The notes: a model not told the origin generated them from the sequence alone. Shown: positions 41,723 to 51,185, counted from the first letter of the stretch. The stretch: 64,000 nt of DNA from DASRHK01 sp963776465 (GCA_963776465.1 CAVZMV010000002.1:992001-1056000); one strand, 5' to 3'. Numbers and translations: made by a program.

Positions 41723-43542
41723 TGAGGGGCAAACGCCCGAGCAGGATTCCCGAATCCGGAGCGCCGCCGACCAGCGGAGCCGAGTGGCGCGGGCTGAAAA
41801 GCCTGCTGCCGTATCTCGCCGAATTCCCGGCGCGCGTGTTCGTGGCGATGGCCTGCCTGGTCTCCGCCAAGGTCGCCGGGGTTCTGCTGCCGCTCGCGCT
41901 CAAGCAGATCGTCGATGCGCTGACCGCGTCCAACCGCTCCTTCGTGACCATTCCGATCGTGCTGCTGCTGGCGTATGGCGGCCTGCGCTTCTTCAACGTG
42001 CTGATGGGCGAGCTGCGCGATGTCGTGTTCGGACGCGTCGCCGAGCGTGCGATGCGCCGCGCCGCGCTCAACGTCTTCACGCACCTGCATCGCCTGGACC
42101 TGGACTTCCACCTGTCGCGCCGCACGGGCGGCCTGTCGCGCGACATCGAGCGCGGCATCTCCGGCATCAGCTTCCTGCTGCGCTTCATGCTGTTCAACAT
42201 CGTGCCGACGCTCCTGGAGATCGGCATGGTCGCGGCGATCCTGTGGGGCAAGTACGACTGGCACTTCGCCGCCATCGCTTTCGGCGCGGTGGCGCTCTAC
42301 GTGTCCTTCTCGATCGCCGTTTCCGAATGGCGGACCAAGTACGTGCGTGCCGCCAACCAGCTGGACTCCAAGGCCAACACGCGCGCGATCGACTCGCTGC
42401 TCAACTACGAGACGGTGAAGCTGTTCGGCAACGAGCGCCACGAAGCGGCCGAGTACGACCGTTTCCTGGCCGACTGGGAAAAGGCGCAGGGCCAGAACCG
42501 CATCTCGCTGGCCGGCCTGAACCTGGGCCAGTCGCTGATCGTCGCCGGCGCGCTGACCTGGATGATGATCCTCGCCGCCGGCGAGGTGACGTCGGGCCGC
42601 ATGACGCTCGGCGACTTCGTCGCCATCAACGCCTTCATGATCCAGCTGTTCGTGCCGCTGAACTTCCTGGGCTTCGTCTACCGGGAGATCCGCCGCGCGA
42701 TGACCGACATGCAGCGCATGTTCGACCTGCTCGGCGTCGACGCCAAGGTCAAGGACGCGGCGGACGCCAAGGAGCTTCGCGCCACGCGCGCGACCGTGCG
42801 CTTCGAGTCGGTCGACTACGGCTACAGCGCCGCGCGGCAGATCCTCAAAGGCGTCTCCTTCGAGATCCCGGAAGGGCACAAGGTGGCCGTGGTCGGTCCC
42901 AGCGGGGCGGGCAAGTCGACGATCGCACGCCTCTTGTTCCGCTTCTACGACGTCGACGCCGGTCGCATCACCGTCAACGGCCGTGACATCCGCGACTACA
43001 CGCAGGACGCACTGCGCGCGCACATCGGTGTCGTGCCCCAGGACACCGTGCTGTTCAACGACACCATCTTCTACAACATCGCCTACGGCAAGCCGGGCGC
43101 GCAGCGCGCGGACGTCGAGCGGGTGGCGAGGCTCGCGCACCTGGAGCAGTTCATCGCGCAATTGCCGGAGGGTTACGACACCATGGTCGGCGAGCGGGGC
43201 CTCAAGCTGTCGGGCGGCGAGAAGCAGCGCGTTGCCATCGCCCGGGCTCTGCTCAAGGACCCGCCGATCATGATCTTCGACGAAGCGACGTCGTCGCTGG
43301 ACTCGGCTTCCGAGCAGGCGATCCTGGCGGCGATCCGCGAAGTGGCGCAGTCGCGCACCTCGCTGGTCATCGCGCACCGCCTGTCGACCATCACCGATGC
43401 CGACCAGATCGTGCTGCTGGAGCGCGGCGAGATCCGCGAGCGCGGCACCCACGCGCAGCTGCTCGCTGCGGGCGGCGCCTACGCCAGCCTCTGGCGGCTG
43501 CAGCAGCGCGAGCACCACCTGGCCGCAGCGCCTGTGGAATAA
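41722..43542 (+). CDS. ABC exporter, ATM1/HMT1 type (membrane and ATPase domains fused)
   Basis: 606 residues from the ATG at 41722 (TGATG overlap with the previous stop). Six membrane helices lie in residues 40-320. The ATPase has Walker A VGPSGAGKST, Q-loop VPQDTVLFND, signature LSGGEKQR, Walker B IMIFDEATSSLD and H-loop IAHRLST. Half-size exporters of this ATM1 group move glutathione-linked or sulfur compounds and metals. It is part of the rim operon. Confidence 0.95.
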   Translation: MRGKRPSRIPESGAPPTSGAEWRGLKSLLPYLAEFPARVFVAMACLVSAKVAGVLLPLALKQIVDALTASNRSFVTIPIVLLLAYGGLRFFNVLMGELRDVVFGRVAERAMRRAALNVFTHLHRLDLDFHLSRRTGGLSRDIERGISGISFLLRFMLFNIVPTLLEIGMVAAILWGKYDWHFAAIAFGAVALYVSFSIAVSEWRTKYVRAANQLDSKANTRAIDSLLNYETVKLFGNERHEAAEYDRFLADWEKAQGQNRISLAGLNLGQSLIVAGALTWMMILAAGEVTSGRMTLGDFVAINAFMIQLFVPLNFLGFVYREIRRAMTDMQRMFDLLGVDAKVKDAADAKELRATRATVRFESVDYGYSAARQILKGVSFEIPEGHKVAVVGPSGAGKSTIARLLFRFYDVDAGRITVNGRDIRDYTQDALRAHIGVVPQDTVLFNDTIFYNIAYGKPGAQRADVERVARLAHLEQFIAQLPEGYDTMVGERGLKLSGGEKQRVAIARALLKDPPIMIFDEATSSLDSASEQAILAAIREVAQSRTSLVIAHRLSTITDADQIVLLERGEIRERGTHAQLLAAGGAYASLWRLQQREHHLAAAPVE

Positions 43543-43566
43543 TCGCCGCCCTTGCGGAGCTTGCCG

Positions 43567-44400
43567 ATGGCGCGATTCAGCCTGAACCTGAAGGAACGCA
43601 TCCTCGGCCGCCTGCTGACGCCGGACATCGACGAGGTCATGTCGAAGATCCCCAAGCCCGTCGGCAGCTTCGGCTACGACCCTTGGGGCTACAACGAGGA
43701 CACCGCCAGGATCGGCGTGGCCTGCGTGCGCTGGCTCTACGAGAAGTACTTCCGCGTCACCGCCACGGGCTTGGAGAACATCCCCGCCAAGGGACGCGTG
43801 CTGGTGGTGCCCAACCACTCGGGCCAGCTGCCGATGGACGGCGTGATGCTCGGCTACGCGCTGGCGACCAACCCGCACGGGCCGCGCGCCGCCCGCGCGA
43901 TGATCGAGCGCTTCTTCCCGACGGTGCCGTGGCTGGGCAATCTGCTCAACGCCTTCGGCGGCGTCATCGGCGATCCGCTCAACTGCACCAAGATGCTCGA
44001 GAGCGAGGAGGCGATCCTGGTGTTCCCCGAGGGCGTGCGCGGCTCCGGCAAGCTCTACAAGGATCGTTACCAGCTGCAGCGCTTCGGCAACGGCTTCATG
44101 CACCTGGCGATGAACAACAAGACGCCGATCGTGCCGGTCGGCGTGGTCGGCTGCGAAGAGACCATGCCGTCGGTCTACGACATCAAGCCGCTGGCGAAGC
44201 TGCTCGGCATCCCGTATGCGCCGATCGCGCCTTTGCTGCCGCTGCCGGCGCGCATCTACCTCAATTTCGGCAAGCCGATGACGTTCAAGGGCGGTGTCGG
44301 CACCAGCGAGGAGGAAGTCGCGGAGAAGGTCGAGGAGGTGAAGGACGCGATCCGCGCCCTCATCGAGCAGGGGCTCCAGCAGCGCACGAAGATCTTCTAG
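43567..44400 (+). CDS. Lysophospholipid acyltransferase (PlsC-like)
   Basis: 277 residues from the ATG at 43567 (GCGGAG seven bases upstream). The acyltransferase motifs are VVPNHSGQLPMDG (NHx4D) and VFPEGVRGSGK. It has no long membrane helix and resembles the larger PlsC relatives linked to phospholipid or storage-lipid assembly. It follows the ABC exporter by 24 bases and precedes the epimerase-like gene by four. Confidence 0.93.
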   Translation: MARFSLNLKERILGRLLTPDIDEVMSKIPKPVGSFGYDPWGYNEDTARIGVACVRWLYEKYFRVTATGLENIPAKGRVLVVPNHSGQLPMDGVMLGYALATNPHGPRAARAMIERFFPTVPWLGNLLNAFGGVIGDPLNCTKMLESEEAILVFPEGVRGSGKLYKDRYQLQRFGNGFMHLAMNNKTPIVPVGVVGCEETMPSVYDIKPLAKLLGIPYAPIAPLLPLPARIYLNFGKPMTFKGGVGTSEEEVAEKVEEVKDAIRALIEQGLQQRTKIF

Positions 44401-44404
44401 CACC

Positions 44405-45376
44405 ATGGCCGACAAGAAGACGCTCACAGGCGGCAAGAAGACAGTGCTCGTCACCGGCGCCGCCGGCGCGCTTGCGCAGCGCGTGATCGAGCGGCTGCAC
44501 GAGCGTTACCACGTCATCGCCGTCGACTTCCGCCGCAAGGCCGAGACGGCAGCCGACATCCCTTCGTACAAGGTCGAGCTGGAGAAGCGCGGGTTCGAGG
44601 ACGTGTTCCGGAACCACAAGATCGACGCGGTGCTGCACATCGGCCGCATCTTCCCGCACGAGCACGATCGCCTGCGGCGCTACAACTCCAACGTGCTGGG
44701 CACCAAGCGCCTGCTCGAGCTGTGCCGCAAGTATTACGTGCGGCAGGTGATCATCCACTCCACGTACTTCGTCTACGGCGCCTCGCCGTACAACCCGGCG
44801 CTGCTCGACGAGGACGCGCCGCTCAAGGCCTCGGAAGTCACCCAGGACCTGGTCGATTCCGTGGAGGTCGAGTCGCTGGCCACCATCAACATGTGGAAGC
44901 ACCCGGAGCTCAACATCACCATCCTGCGGCCCTGCAACGTGCTGGGGCCCGGCGTGAAGAACAGCATGTCGCTGCTACTGTCCAAGCGGCTCGCACCCGT
45001 CCTGGTCGGGTTCTCGCCGATGATGCAGTTCCTGCACGTCGACGACATGGCCGAGGCGATGGTGGCGGCCTTCGAGCAGAACAAGCCCGGCATCTACAAC
45101 GTCGCGCCGGAGGATTGGGTGGCGTACCAGAAAGCGGTCGAGGAATGCGGCTGCCGCAAGCTGCCGATACCGTCGATTCCGCCGCTGCTGCCGCGCGCGA
45201 TCAGCCGGGCGCTGAACTGGAACGCGTTCTTTCCGCCGTACCTGATCAACTACTTCAAATACCCGGTGATCCTCGACGGCCGCCTGTTCCGCGAGGCCTT
45301 CGGCTGGAAGCCCAGACGGAACCTCAACGACATCTTCAGCTACTACCGCAAGAGCAAGCTGGAGCCGGCGGAGTAG
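44405..45376 (+). CDS. Extended-SDR (NAD-dependent epimerase-like) protein lacking YxxxK
   Basis: 323 residues. The cofactor motif is TVLVTGAAGALAQRV and an acidic residue (AVDF) suggests NAD. Strand 5 (IIHSTYFVYGASPYNP) and the C-terminal LRPCNVLGPGV and MQFLHVDDMAEA regions are normal for extended SDRs. The catalytic YxxxK expected near residue 150 is absent (QDLVDSVEVESLATINMWK). It may be a binding or regulatory protein, or use other residues. It closes the rim operon. Confidence 0.88.
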   Translation: MADKKTLTGGKKTVLVTGAAGALAQRVIERLHERYHVIAVDFRRKAETAADIPSYKVELEKRGFEDVFRNHKIDAVLHIGRIFPHEHDRLRRYNSNVLGTKRLLELCRKYYVRQVIIHSTYFVYGASPYNPALLDEDAPLKASEVTQDLVDSVEVESLATINMWKHPELNITILRPCNVLGPGVKNSMSLLLSKRLAPVLVGFSPMMQFLHVDDMAEAMVAAFEQNKPGIYNVAPEDWVAYQKAVEECGCRKLPIPSIPPLLPRAISRALNWNAFFPPYLINYFKYPVILDGRLFREAFGWKPRRNLNDIFSYYRKSKLEPAE

Positions 45377-45379
45377 CTC

Positions 45380-47431
45380 TCACTGCGGCTTGAATTCGAT
45401 GACGCGATACCGGCCGCCGAGCACGACGTGGCCGTTGTTGTCGATGAACGAGATGCTGTTTGAGTAACCCAATCCCGGGTCAGACGCCGCGCTCAATTTG
45501 GTGAGGGTCTTGCTGCCAAGGTCGTAAGTGCCGACCTGTCCGCCGCATGCGTAGTACAGGCCGCCGCGCAATGCGAGCGCCTCGATGGAAGAGCCGCAGA
45601 AGCTGTCCAGCAACGTCTCCGTACCGGCGCGGAAGCGTAGGCGCCACAGCTGACCGCTGCCGGTGCCCGCGTAGGCGCGCACCTTGCCGTCGTTCGCCTC
45701 GGAGAGCACGAAGGCGGTGTAGTCGCCGTTCGTCGACTGCCAATACTCGTGCGTCTGGCCGTCGAACATGTGCAAGCGGTTGTTGGCTAGCGCGATGATC
45801 TCCATCGCAGGGTCGTCGTCGACGTTGGCGACTCGAACTTGATCGACCCAGCCGAAGGAGTGGCTCTGCCACTTGAGGGCGCCCGTCTGCGGGCTGAAGA
45901 CGTTCACGCGCTGGCTGTCGCCGGCGACGATGTCCACGGCGCCGTCGCCGTCGACATCGCCGGTGGCGAGCGAGCGCATGCCGCCAGGGTCGTAGTCGTA
46001 GGTGAATTCTGAGCGCAACGTACGCGTGCGCCCGTCGATGACGTAGATCGCGCGGTCGTAGAGGCGATCCGTCGCGACGAGAATCTCCATGACCCCGTCT
46101 GCATCCAAATCGGCCAGCTTCAGATCGTGCAGGCCGGTCCAGGCCGCACCATGGAAGAAGTAAGGATACGAGCGCCATTTCAGCGCATGCGTCGACGCTC
46201 CGTAGATGGAAATGATCCCGTCCCCGTAGCCGCCGTCGCTGCGCTCGCCGGCGGTCACGATGTCCGGTTTGCCGTCGCCGTCTACGTCGCCGACGTCGGA
46301 CAGGAACGCACCGTCGGACTCTTCGCTGCGCCACTCCATCGAGCCACGTAAAGCCGCGACACGCAGATAGCTCGGGCCGCCGTCGCCGGAGCTCCACAGG
46401 ATTTCGACCAGGCCATCATCGTCGGCATCGAAGGCGTCGATCCGGGTGACACCGTAGTCGGGGTTGCTGACGCTCCACAGATCGGACCCGTCACTGCTGT
46501 CGAGGACGTGGATCGAGCCCCATTGGCCATCGCCATAGAGGACCTCGACCTTGCCGTCGCCAGTGACGTCGGCGAGCCGCATGGCGCTGAGGTCGAACTC
46601 AGGCGCGCGCTCCCACTTGACCAAGCGGACGTCGGCGTCGACGGCCCGCACGGCGAACCGGCCTTCGCGGCAGACGATCTCGGCCTTGCCGTCCGCATCG
46701 ACGTCGGCGAGAACCAGCTCGTCGCCGAAACCGATGGCCGAGTTGTCCCACTTCATCACCGTCATTGGGCCGCGCTGGGTGATGAAGTGCCCGGTGCTGA
46801 ACACGAGGTCTAGGCGGCCATTGCCGTCAACGTCGCCAAGGCCAAACGACTGGCCGCCGTAGGGAATCGTGCGGCGTAGTGCACGCGAAGCCGGATCGAA
46901 CAGCTCGGTCGATGAATCATGCAGCACCACGAGATCGACAGAGCCATTGTTGTCGGCGTCGCCCATCTCGAATCCCAGCACGGGCCCGGACGTGGAGAAG
47001 GCAGCAATACGCGTCAGCGTGAAGGCGTCGAAGATCTCGACAGTGCCGTCGCCGAGCCCGACATAGATCCGCGAGCCTGGAGGCGATGGGAAGGCCTTGA
47101 GCGCGGTAAGACCGGACGTGTACACGGGGCTTTGCCAGCGGATCCGGTATCTGTGCTTGGCCGGCACGTATTCCTGTACCGACCAGGCTTCCGCGCCGTA
47201 CGGATAGTGGTAGCCAAGGATGCTGGAGAAGATTGTTTCCGCGCGGCCATCGCCGTCGACATCGATGTGCTCCAGAGCCCGGATACCGATGCCTTGCCCG
47301 TATTCGGAGGTCTTCCAGACTTCCGAAAATCCTGCGCCTGGCGAAATAGCTGCTGCCGGCAGCGCGAAGAAGAACGCAGATATGCCGGCCAGCAACGAGA
47401 CAGCCCGGCCGCTGGGCGTGAGGCGAATCAT
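45380..47431 (-). CDS. Secreted FG-GAP/VCBS-repeat propeller protein
   Basis: 683 residues with a signal peptide (residues 1-28, FFFALPAAA). At least ten calcium-binding-like loops of the type DVDGDGRAE, DADNNGSVD, DVDGNGRLD, DADDDGLVE, DVDGDGKPD, DLDADGVME and DVDGDGAVD mark integrin-like FG-GAP blades. The C-terminal part (about 560-683) has PQQ/NHL-like strands without the loops. Such proteins are usually exported and bind calcium and a surface partner. No enzyme motif is seen. G+C is a little lower than around it. It converges on the epimerase-like gene with three bases between. Confidence 0.88.
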   Translation of the reverse strand: MIRLTPSGRAVSLLAGISAFFFALPAAAISPGAGFSEVWKTSEYGQGIGIRALEHIDVDGDGRAETIFSSILGYHYPYGAEAWSVQEYVPAKHRYRIRWQSPVYTSGLTALKAFPSPPGSRIYVGLGDGTVEIFDAFTLTRIAAFSTSGPVLGFEMGDADNNGSVDLVVLHDSSTELFDPASRALRRTIPYGGQSFGLGDVDGNGRLDLVFSTGHFITQRGPMTVMKWDNSAIGFGDELVLADVDADGKAEIVCREGRFAVRAVDADVRLVKWERAPEFDLSAMRLADVTGDGKVEVLYGDGQWGSIHVLDSSDGSDLWSVSNPDYGVTRIDAFDADDDGLVEILWSSGDGGPSYLRVAALRGSMEWRSEESDGAFLSDVGDVDGDGKPDIVTAGERSDGGYGDGIISIYGASTHALKWRSYPYFFHGAAWTGLHDLKLADLDADGVMEILVATDRLYDRAIYVIDGRTRTLRSEFTYDYDPGGMRSLATGDVDGDGAVDIVAGDSQRVNVFSPQTGALKWQSHSFGWVDQVRVANVDDDPAMEIIALANNRLHMFDGQTHEYWQSTNGDYTAFVLSEANDGKVRAYAGTGSGQLWRLRFRAGTETLLDSFCGSSIEALALRGGLYYACGGQVGTYDLGSKTLTKLSAASDPGLGYSNSISFIDNNGHVVLGGRYRVIEFKPQ

Positions 47432-47572
47432 TGGTGTTCCCCCCGGAACTTTGCCGCGAATCGGACAATGGACGCGGCTATTTGGTCATCACTATAGCAT
47501 CGGGACTCTGTGGTTCCGGCCCAATTCGGGGTGCCGGATTAGAATCCGCGCCTGACCCGATTCGCGCTGCCC

Positions 47573-48793
47573 ATGCCCGCCGTCCCGCAGGCAGACGTGC
47601 TGCTGCACGTGCTGCTCACGCTCGCCGCCATCATCATCCTGGGCCGCCTGCTCGGACGGCTGCTGCGACCGCTCGGCCAGCCGCAGGTCATCGCCGACAT
47701 CCTCGCCGGCATCCTGCTCGGGCCCTCGCTGATCGGCGCGCCTGCTGCCGCGGTGCTGCTGCCGCCGCCGGCCGCTCCCGCGCTGGGCCTGGTCGCGCAG
47801 CTAGGCGTGATCCTCTACATGTTCCTCGTCGGGCTGGAGACCAATGCCGGCTACCTGCGGGGCCAGTGGCGCCGGACCTTCGCGATCTCCACCGCCGGCA
47901 TGTCGACGCCGTTCGTGCTCGGCATCGGGCTGGCGGCACTGCTGTATCCAGCGCTCGGAGATCCGCGGGTCCCGCTGTCGCATTTCGCGATGTTCATGGG
48001 CGTCGCCCTGTCGATCACCGCGTTCCCGGTGCTCGCGCGAATCCTTTCGGATCGCAAGCTGCAGGGCACCCCGATCGGGCAGCTGGCGCTCGGATGCGCC
48101 GCCGCAGGCGACGTCGCGGCGTGGTGCGTGCTCGCGCTGGTGGTCGGGCTCGTCCAGACGCAGGGTGGGGGCGTCGGCGTGGTGCTGTGGACGCTCGGGT
48201 TCGCGCTGGCCATGCTGGTGCTGGCGCGTCCGCTGCTGGCGCGCTGGACGTCCGGCGTGACGCTTGAGCAGGCCGGCAACGGCGCCATCGTCGTCGCGCT
48301 GATCGGCTGCCTGCTGTCCGCGGCCGCGACGGAGTGGATCGGCATCCATGCGTTGTTCGGCGCTTTCCTGTTCGGCTTGCTGATCCCGCACGACAGCCCG
48401 CTGGCGCAGACGCTCGAGCGACGCTTGCACGACGTCGTCAGCATCGTGTTCCTGCCGGCGTTCTTCGCCTACAGCGGCCTGCGCACTCAGATCGAGCTGG
48501 TGAACACGCCCGGGCAGTGGCTGATCGTCGGGCTCATCGTCCTGGTTGCCAGCGCCGGCAAGTTCGGCGGCGTCGCGCTGTCGGCCCGCGCTACCGGCCT
48601 TGGCTGGCGCGACGCCGCGATCCTCGGCTCGTTGATGAACGCACGCGGGCTGGTCGAGCTCATCGTCCTCAACATCGGGCTCGACGTCGGCGTGATTTCG
48701 CCGACCGTCTATTCGATGATGGTCCTCATGGCGCTGCTCACGACCATTGCCACCGCACCGCTGATCCGCCTGCTCGGACTGCGGGCGCCGTAG
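47573..48793 (+). CDS. CPA2-family cation:proton antiporter
   Basis: 406 residues, twelve helices, the Na_H_Exchanger domain only; the C-terminal TrkA/KTN domain of KefB/KefC is missing, which is common for this short form. Marker segments are GRLLGRLLRPLGQPQVIADILAG and VGLETNAGYL, and the discontinuous helix with the acidic pair in AAAGDVAAW. It exchanges sodium or potassium for protons at the inner membrane. Confidence 0.93.
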   Translation: MPAVPQADVLLHVLLTLAAIIILGRLLGRLLRPLGQPQVIADILAGILLGPSLIGAPAAAVLLPPPAAPALGLVAQLGVILYMFLVGLETNAGYLRGQWRRTFAISTAGMSTPFVLGIGLAALLYPALGDPRVPLSHFAMFMGVALSITAFPVLARILSDRKLQGTPIGQLALGCAAAGDVAAWCVLALVVGLVQTQGGGVGVVLWTLGFALAMLVLARPLLARWTSGVTLEQAGNGAIVVALIGCLLSAAATEWIGIHALFGAFLFGLLIPHDSPLAQTLERRLHDVVSIVFLPAFFAYSGLRTQIELVNTPGQWLIVGLIVLVASAGKFGGVALSARATGLGWRDAAILGSLMNARGLVELIVLNIGLDVGVISPTVYSMMVLMALLTTIATAPLIRLLGLRAP

Positions 48794-48798
48794 CGCTC

Positions 48799-49851
48799 AT
48801 GCCCCTGACCTCCAGCGGAAGCTTCGCGCGGCTGAAGCTCACCGGCGCACCCGTGCTGACGGTCCGTCGGCTGAGCGTGCGTTACCAGCGACACGACGGC
48901 TCTGGGCTCAACGCCCTGCGCGACGTGCACCTGAACCTGCACGAAGGCGAAACCGTGGGCGTGGTCGGGGAGTCCGGATGCGGCAAGTCGACACTGGCGC
49001 GCACGCTGGTGGGGCTGGAGCCCGCCAGCGCCGGCGCCATCAACTTCGACGGGCGCGACATCGCCACCTTGAGCGAGGAACAGTGGCGGCCGCTGCGCCG
49101 GCAGATCCAGATGGTCTTCCAGGATCCGGGCTCGAGCCTGGATCCGCAGATGTCCGTCAGGCGCATCGTGGCCGAGCCGCTCGAGGCCCTCTACTCGGGC
49201 ATGTCGGGGCAGGAGCGTCGCGCCCGCGTGGAGGAGACCATCGAGCGCGTCGGGTTGTCGACCAGCCTCGCCGACCGCTACCCCCACGAGCTGTCGGGCG
49301 GACAGAGCCAGCGCGTGGCGATTGCGCGAGCGCTGGTCGTGCGCCCGCGCGTGCTGATCTGCGACGAGCCGGTGTCGGCGCTGGACGCCTCGGTGCAGGC
49401 GCAGATCATCAACCTGCTGCGCGAGATCCAGCGCGATTCCGGGCTTGCCCTGCTGTTCATCAGCCACGATCTGGCCGCCGTACGCATGATGAGCCACCGC
49501 ATCGTCGTCATGTACCTGGGCCGGGTGATGGAGACCGCCGACACCGATGCGTTGTTCGCCCGGCCGATGCACCCGTACTCGCAAGCCCTGATCGCGGCGC
49601 TTCCGGGGCGCGGCGGCGGCGCGAAGCTCTTGCGCGGCGAGGTGCCCGATCCGCGTCACCCGCCCAGCGGCTGCGTGTTCCGGACGCGTTGCCCATCGGC
49701 CGACGCCCGATGCGCGATGGCCGTGCCGGCCAGCCGACGCACCGCCAGCGGCAGCGTCGCCGCCTGCTTCTATGCGCCCGAGCCGCCGCCGCAGGTCAGG
49801 CTGCCGGAGGAGGAGCCGCCGGCCAATGACGAGGACGAAGAGGTCCTTTAG
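48799..49851 (+). CDS. Orphan oligopeptide-type ABC transporter ATP-binding protein
   Basis: 350 residues from the ATG at 48799, close after the antiporter stop. Walker A VGESGCGKST, signature LSGGQSQR, Walker B LICDEPVSALD, and the OppF/DppF C-terminal domain (RPMHPYSQALIAALPG; CVFRTRCPSADARC). No permease or binding-protein gene is near, so it must pair with components encoded elsewhere. An acidic tail ends the protein. It overlaps the end of the converging M48 gene by four bases. Confidence 0.93.
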   Translation: MPLTSSGSFARLKLTGAPVLTVRRLSVRYQRHDGSGLNALRDVHLNLHEGETVGVVGESGCGKSTLARTLVGLEPASAGAINFDGRDIATLSEEQWRPLRRQIQMVFQDPGSSLDPQMSVRRIVAEPLEALYSGMSGQERRARVEETIERVGLSTSLADRYPHELSGGQSQRVAIARALVVRPRVLICDEPVSALDASVQAQIINLLREIQRDSGLALLFISHDLAAVRMMSHRIVVMYLGRVMETADTDALFARPMHPYSQALIAALPGRGGGAKLLRGEVPDPRHPPSGCVFRTRCPSADARCAMAVPASRRTASGSVAACFYAPEPPPQVRLPEEEPPANDEDEEVL

Positions 49852-50612
49852 GTCGAGCAGGCCGGGCGCAGGCCGTGCTGCTGCGCGTACTGATACGCCG
49901 TGCGCGCCTTGGGCAGCCGGTTGTTGAGCTCGCGGATGCGCGATTGATCGGATGGGTGCGTGGACAGCAGCTCCGGAGGTTTGCCGCCCCCGGCCTTGGC
50001 CATGTTCTGCCACAGCGCGATCGCGCCCTCCGGGTTGAAGCCGGCCTGGGACATGAGGTCCAGACCATACAGATCGGCCTCGGTCTCGTGCGTGCGCGAG
50101 TAAGGCATCAGGAAGAACACGCTGGTCGCCACGCCCAGGACCTGCGGGTCGACGCCGGTGGCGGCCGAAACCACCGTCGTGCCGAGCTCGTTGAGCATCT
50201 GATTGGACACCCGCTCCGAGGAATGGCCGGCGATGACGTGCGAAACCTCGTGGGCGATGACGGCAGCGAGCTGGTCCTGGGTCACCGCCACCTTCAGCAA
50301 GCCGGTATAGACGCCGATCTTGCCGCCGGGCAGCGCGAACGCGTTGACCTGCGGGTCGTTGAACACCGTCACTTCCCAGGCCCGCCGCTCGGCGATCTCG
50401 TTGGTGATGGCGCTGGCCACGCAGGTGACGTAGCGGTTCTGGCGGTCGTCGATGCTGCGGGGCACTTTCTTCTGCATGTCGCGGAAGGCCGCGATCCCCA
50501 TCTGCGACATCTGGTCGTCGGAGACGAGCTTGAGCTGGCTTCGTCCCAGCGGGCTGGTCGCGCAAGCCGCCAGAAGAACCGCCAAGGCCAGCCCCCACAA
50601 GGTCGTTTTCAC
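49848..50612 (-). CDS. M48-family lipoprotein metalloprotease (LoiP/BepA-like)
   Basis: 254 residues from a GTG at 50612; the frame opens at 50663, but the GTG sits directly before the lipoprotein signal (LAVLLAAC lipobox) with GGAG upstream. Zinc site HEVSH in AVIAHEVSHVIAGHSSERV, third ligand in HETEADLYGLDLM. Relatives such as E. coli LoiP degrade misassembled outer-membrane proteins. The Ser/Pro after the cysteine (CATSPLG) permits outer-membrane sorting. Confidence 0.94.
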   Translation of the reverse strand: MKTTLWGLALAVLLAACATSPLGRSQLKLVSDDQMSQMGIAAFRDMQKKVPRSIDDRQNRYVTCVASAITNEIAERRAWEVTVFNDPQVNAFALPGGKIGVYTGLLKVAVTQDQLAAVIAHEVSHVIAGHSSERVSNQMLNELGTTVVSAATGVDPQVLGVATSVFFLMPYSRTHETEADLYGLDLMSQAGFNPEGAIALWQNMAKAGGGKPPELLSTHPSDQSRIRELNNRLPKARTAYQYAQQHGLRPACST

Positions 50613-50704
50613 TGGAAGTGTCTCCAAAAAACGGTGGCACGGATGATAGAGGAACTGCTGCATTCACAAAGTGATGCCGAAGCTTGGACAGCGGTTCCGC
50701 GCGT

Positions 50705-50732
50705 TTGACGCTTGCTCCTTTTTATGTACAGT
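50705..50732 (+). promoter_or_regulatory. Promoter of the cold-shock gene
   Basis: TTGACG at 50705-50710 and TACAGT at 50727-50732, 16 bases apart. The start would be near 50739, leaving a leader of about 134 bases before the ATG. Long leaders are typical of cspA-type genes, where RNA structure senses temperature. Confidence 0.6.
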
Positions 50733-50872
50733 AACGCCGGGCGAAAGCCTGGGGGCTATTGTTTCTTTTGGGGGATTTTTTAAAGAATCCACGGCCTCAT
50801 GGTCGGCGGCGCGAGCCGCTGTATTGTCCGGCGGCAGCGCGCCGCCTCGATACAAAGGAAGGGATGTGCTTT

Positions 50873-51088
50873 ATGGCAAATCGTGAGAATGGCACCGTGA
50901 AATGGTTCGACAACGCCAAGGGCTACGGCTTCATCAGCCGTGCGTCCGGACAAGAGGACGTGTTCGTCCATTTCCGGCAGATTCGGGGAGAGGGCTACCG
51001 CACCTTGCAGGAAGGTCAGGCGGTGCAGTTCAGCGTCGTGCAGGGCCAGAAGGGCCTGCAGGCCGAGGATGTCTCCGTCGTAACCTGA
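50873..51088 (+). CDS. Cold-shock domain protein (CspA family)
   Basis: 71 residues from the ATG at 50873 with AAGGAAGGG upstream; a closer ATG at 50864 would add MCF but sits too near the Shine-Dalgarno. RNP1 is KGYGFISR and RNP2 is DVFVHF. It binds single-stranded RNA and DNA and melts RNA structure. Promoter and terminator show it is monocistronic. Confidence 0.95.
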   Translation: MANRENGTVKWFDNAKGYGFISRASGQEDVFVHFRQIRGEGYRTLQEGQAVQFSVVQGQKGLQAEDVSVVT

Positions 51089-51107
51089 AGTTTTCGGGTT
51101 GATACGA

Positions 51108-51179
51108 GCGGCGGCCCCCGCTTCACGGCCGCCGCAGCTTCAAAAAAGAGCCGATCCGCATCAGCTGGTCGGCTTTTTG
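51108..51179. terminator. Two hairpins, the second a bidirectional intrinsic terminator
   Basis: First, GCGGCGGCC (51108-51116) pairs perfectly with GGCCGCCGC (51127-51135). Second, AGCCGA (51149-51154) pairs with TCGGCT (51169-51174), preceded by AAAAAAG and followed by TTTT, so it can stop both the cold-shock gene and the converging reductase operon. Confidence 0.8.
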
Positions 51180-51185
51180 CGTTTT

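Noticed and set aside
41461..44454. A 997-codon minus-strand open frame across the ABC exporter and acyltransferase genes
   Set aside because: It crosses several verified plus-strand genes and its composition (Arg, His, Val, Gln rich) is that of an antisense shadow.
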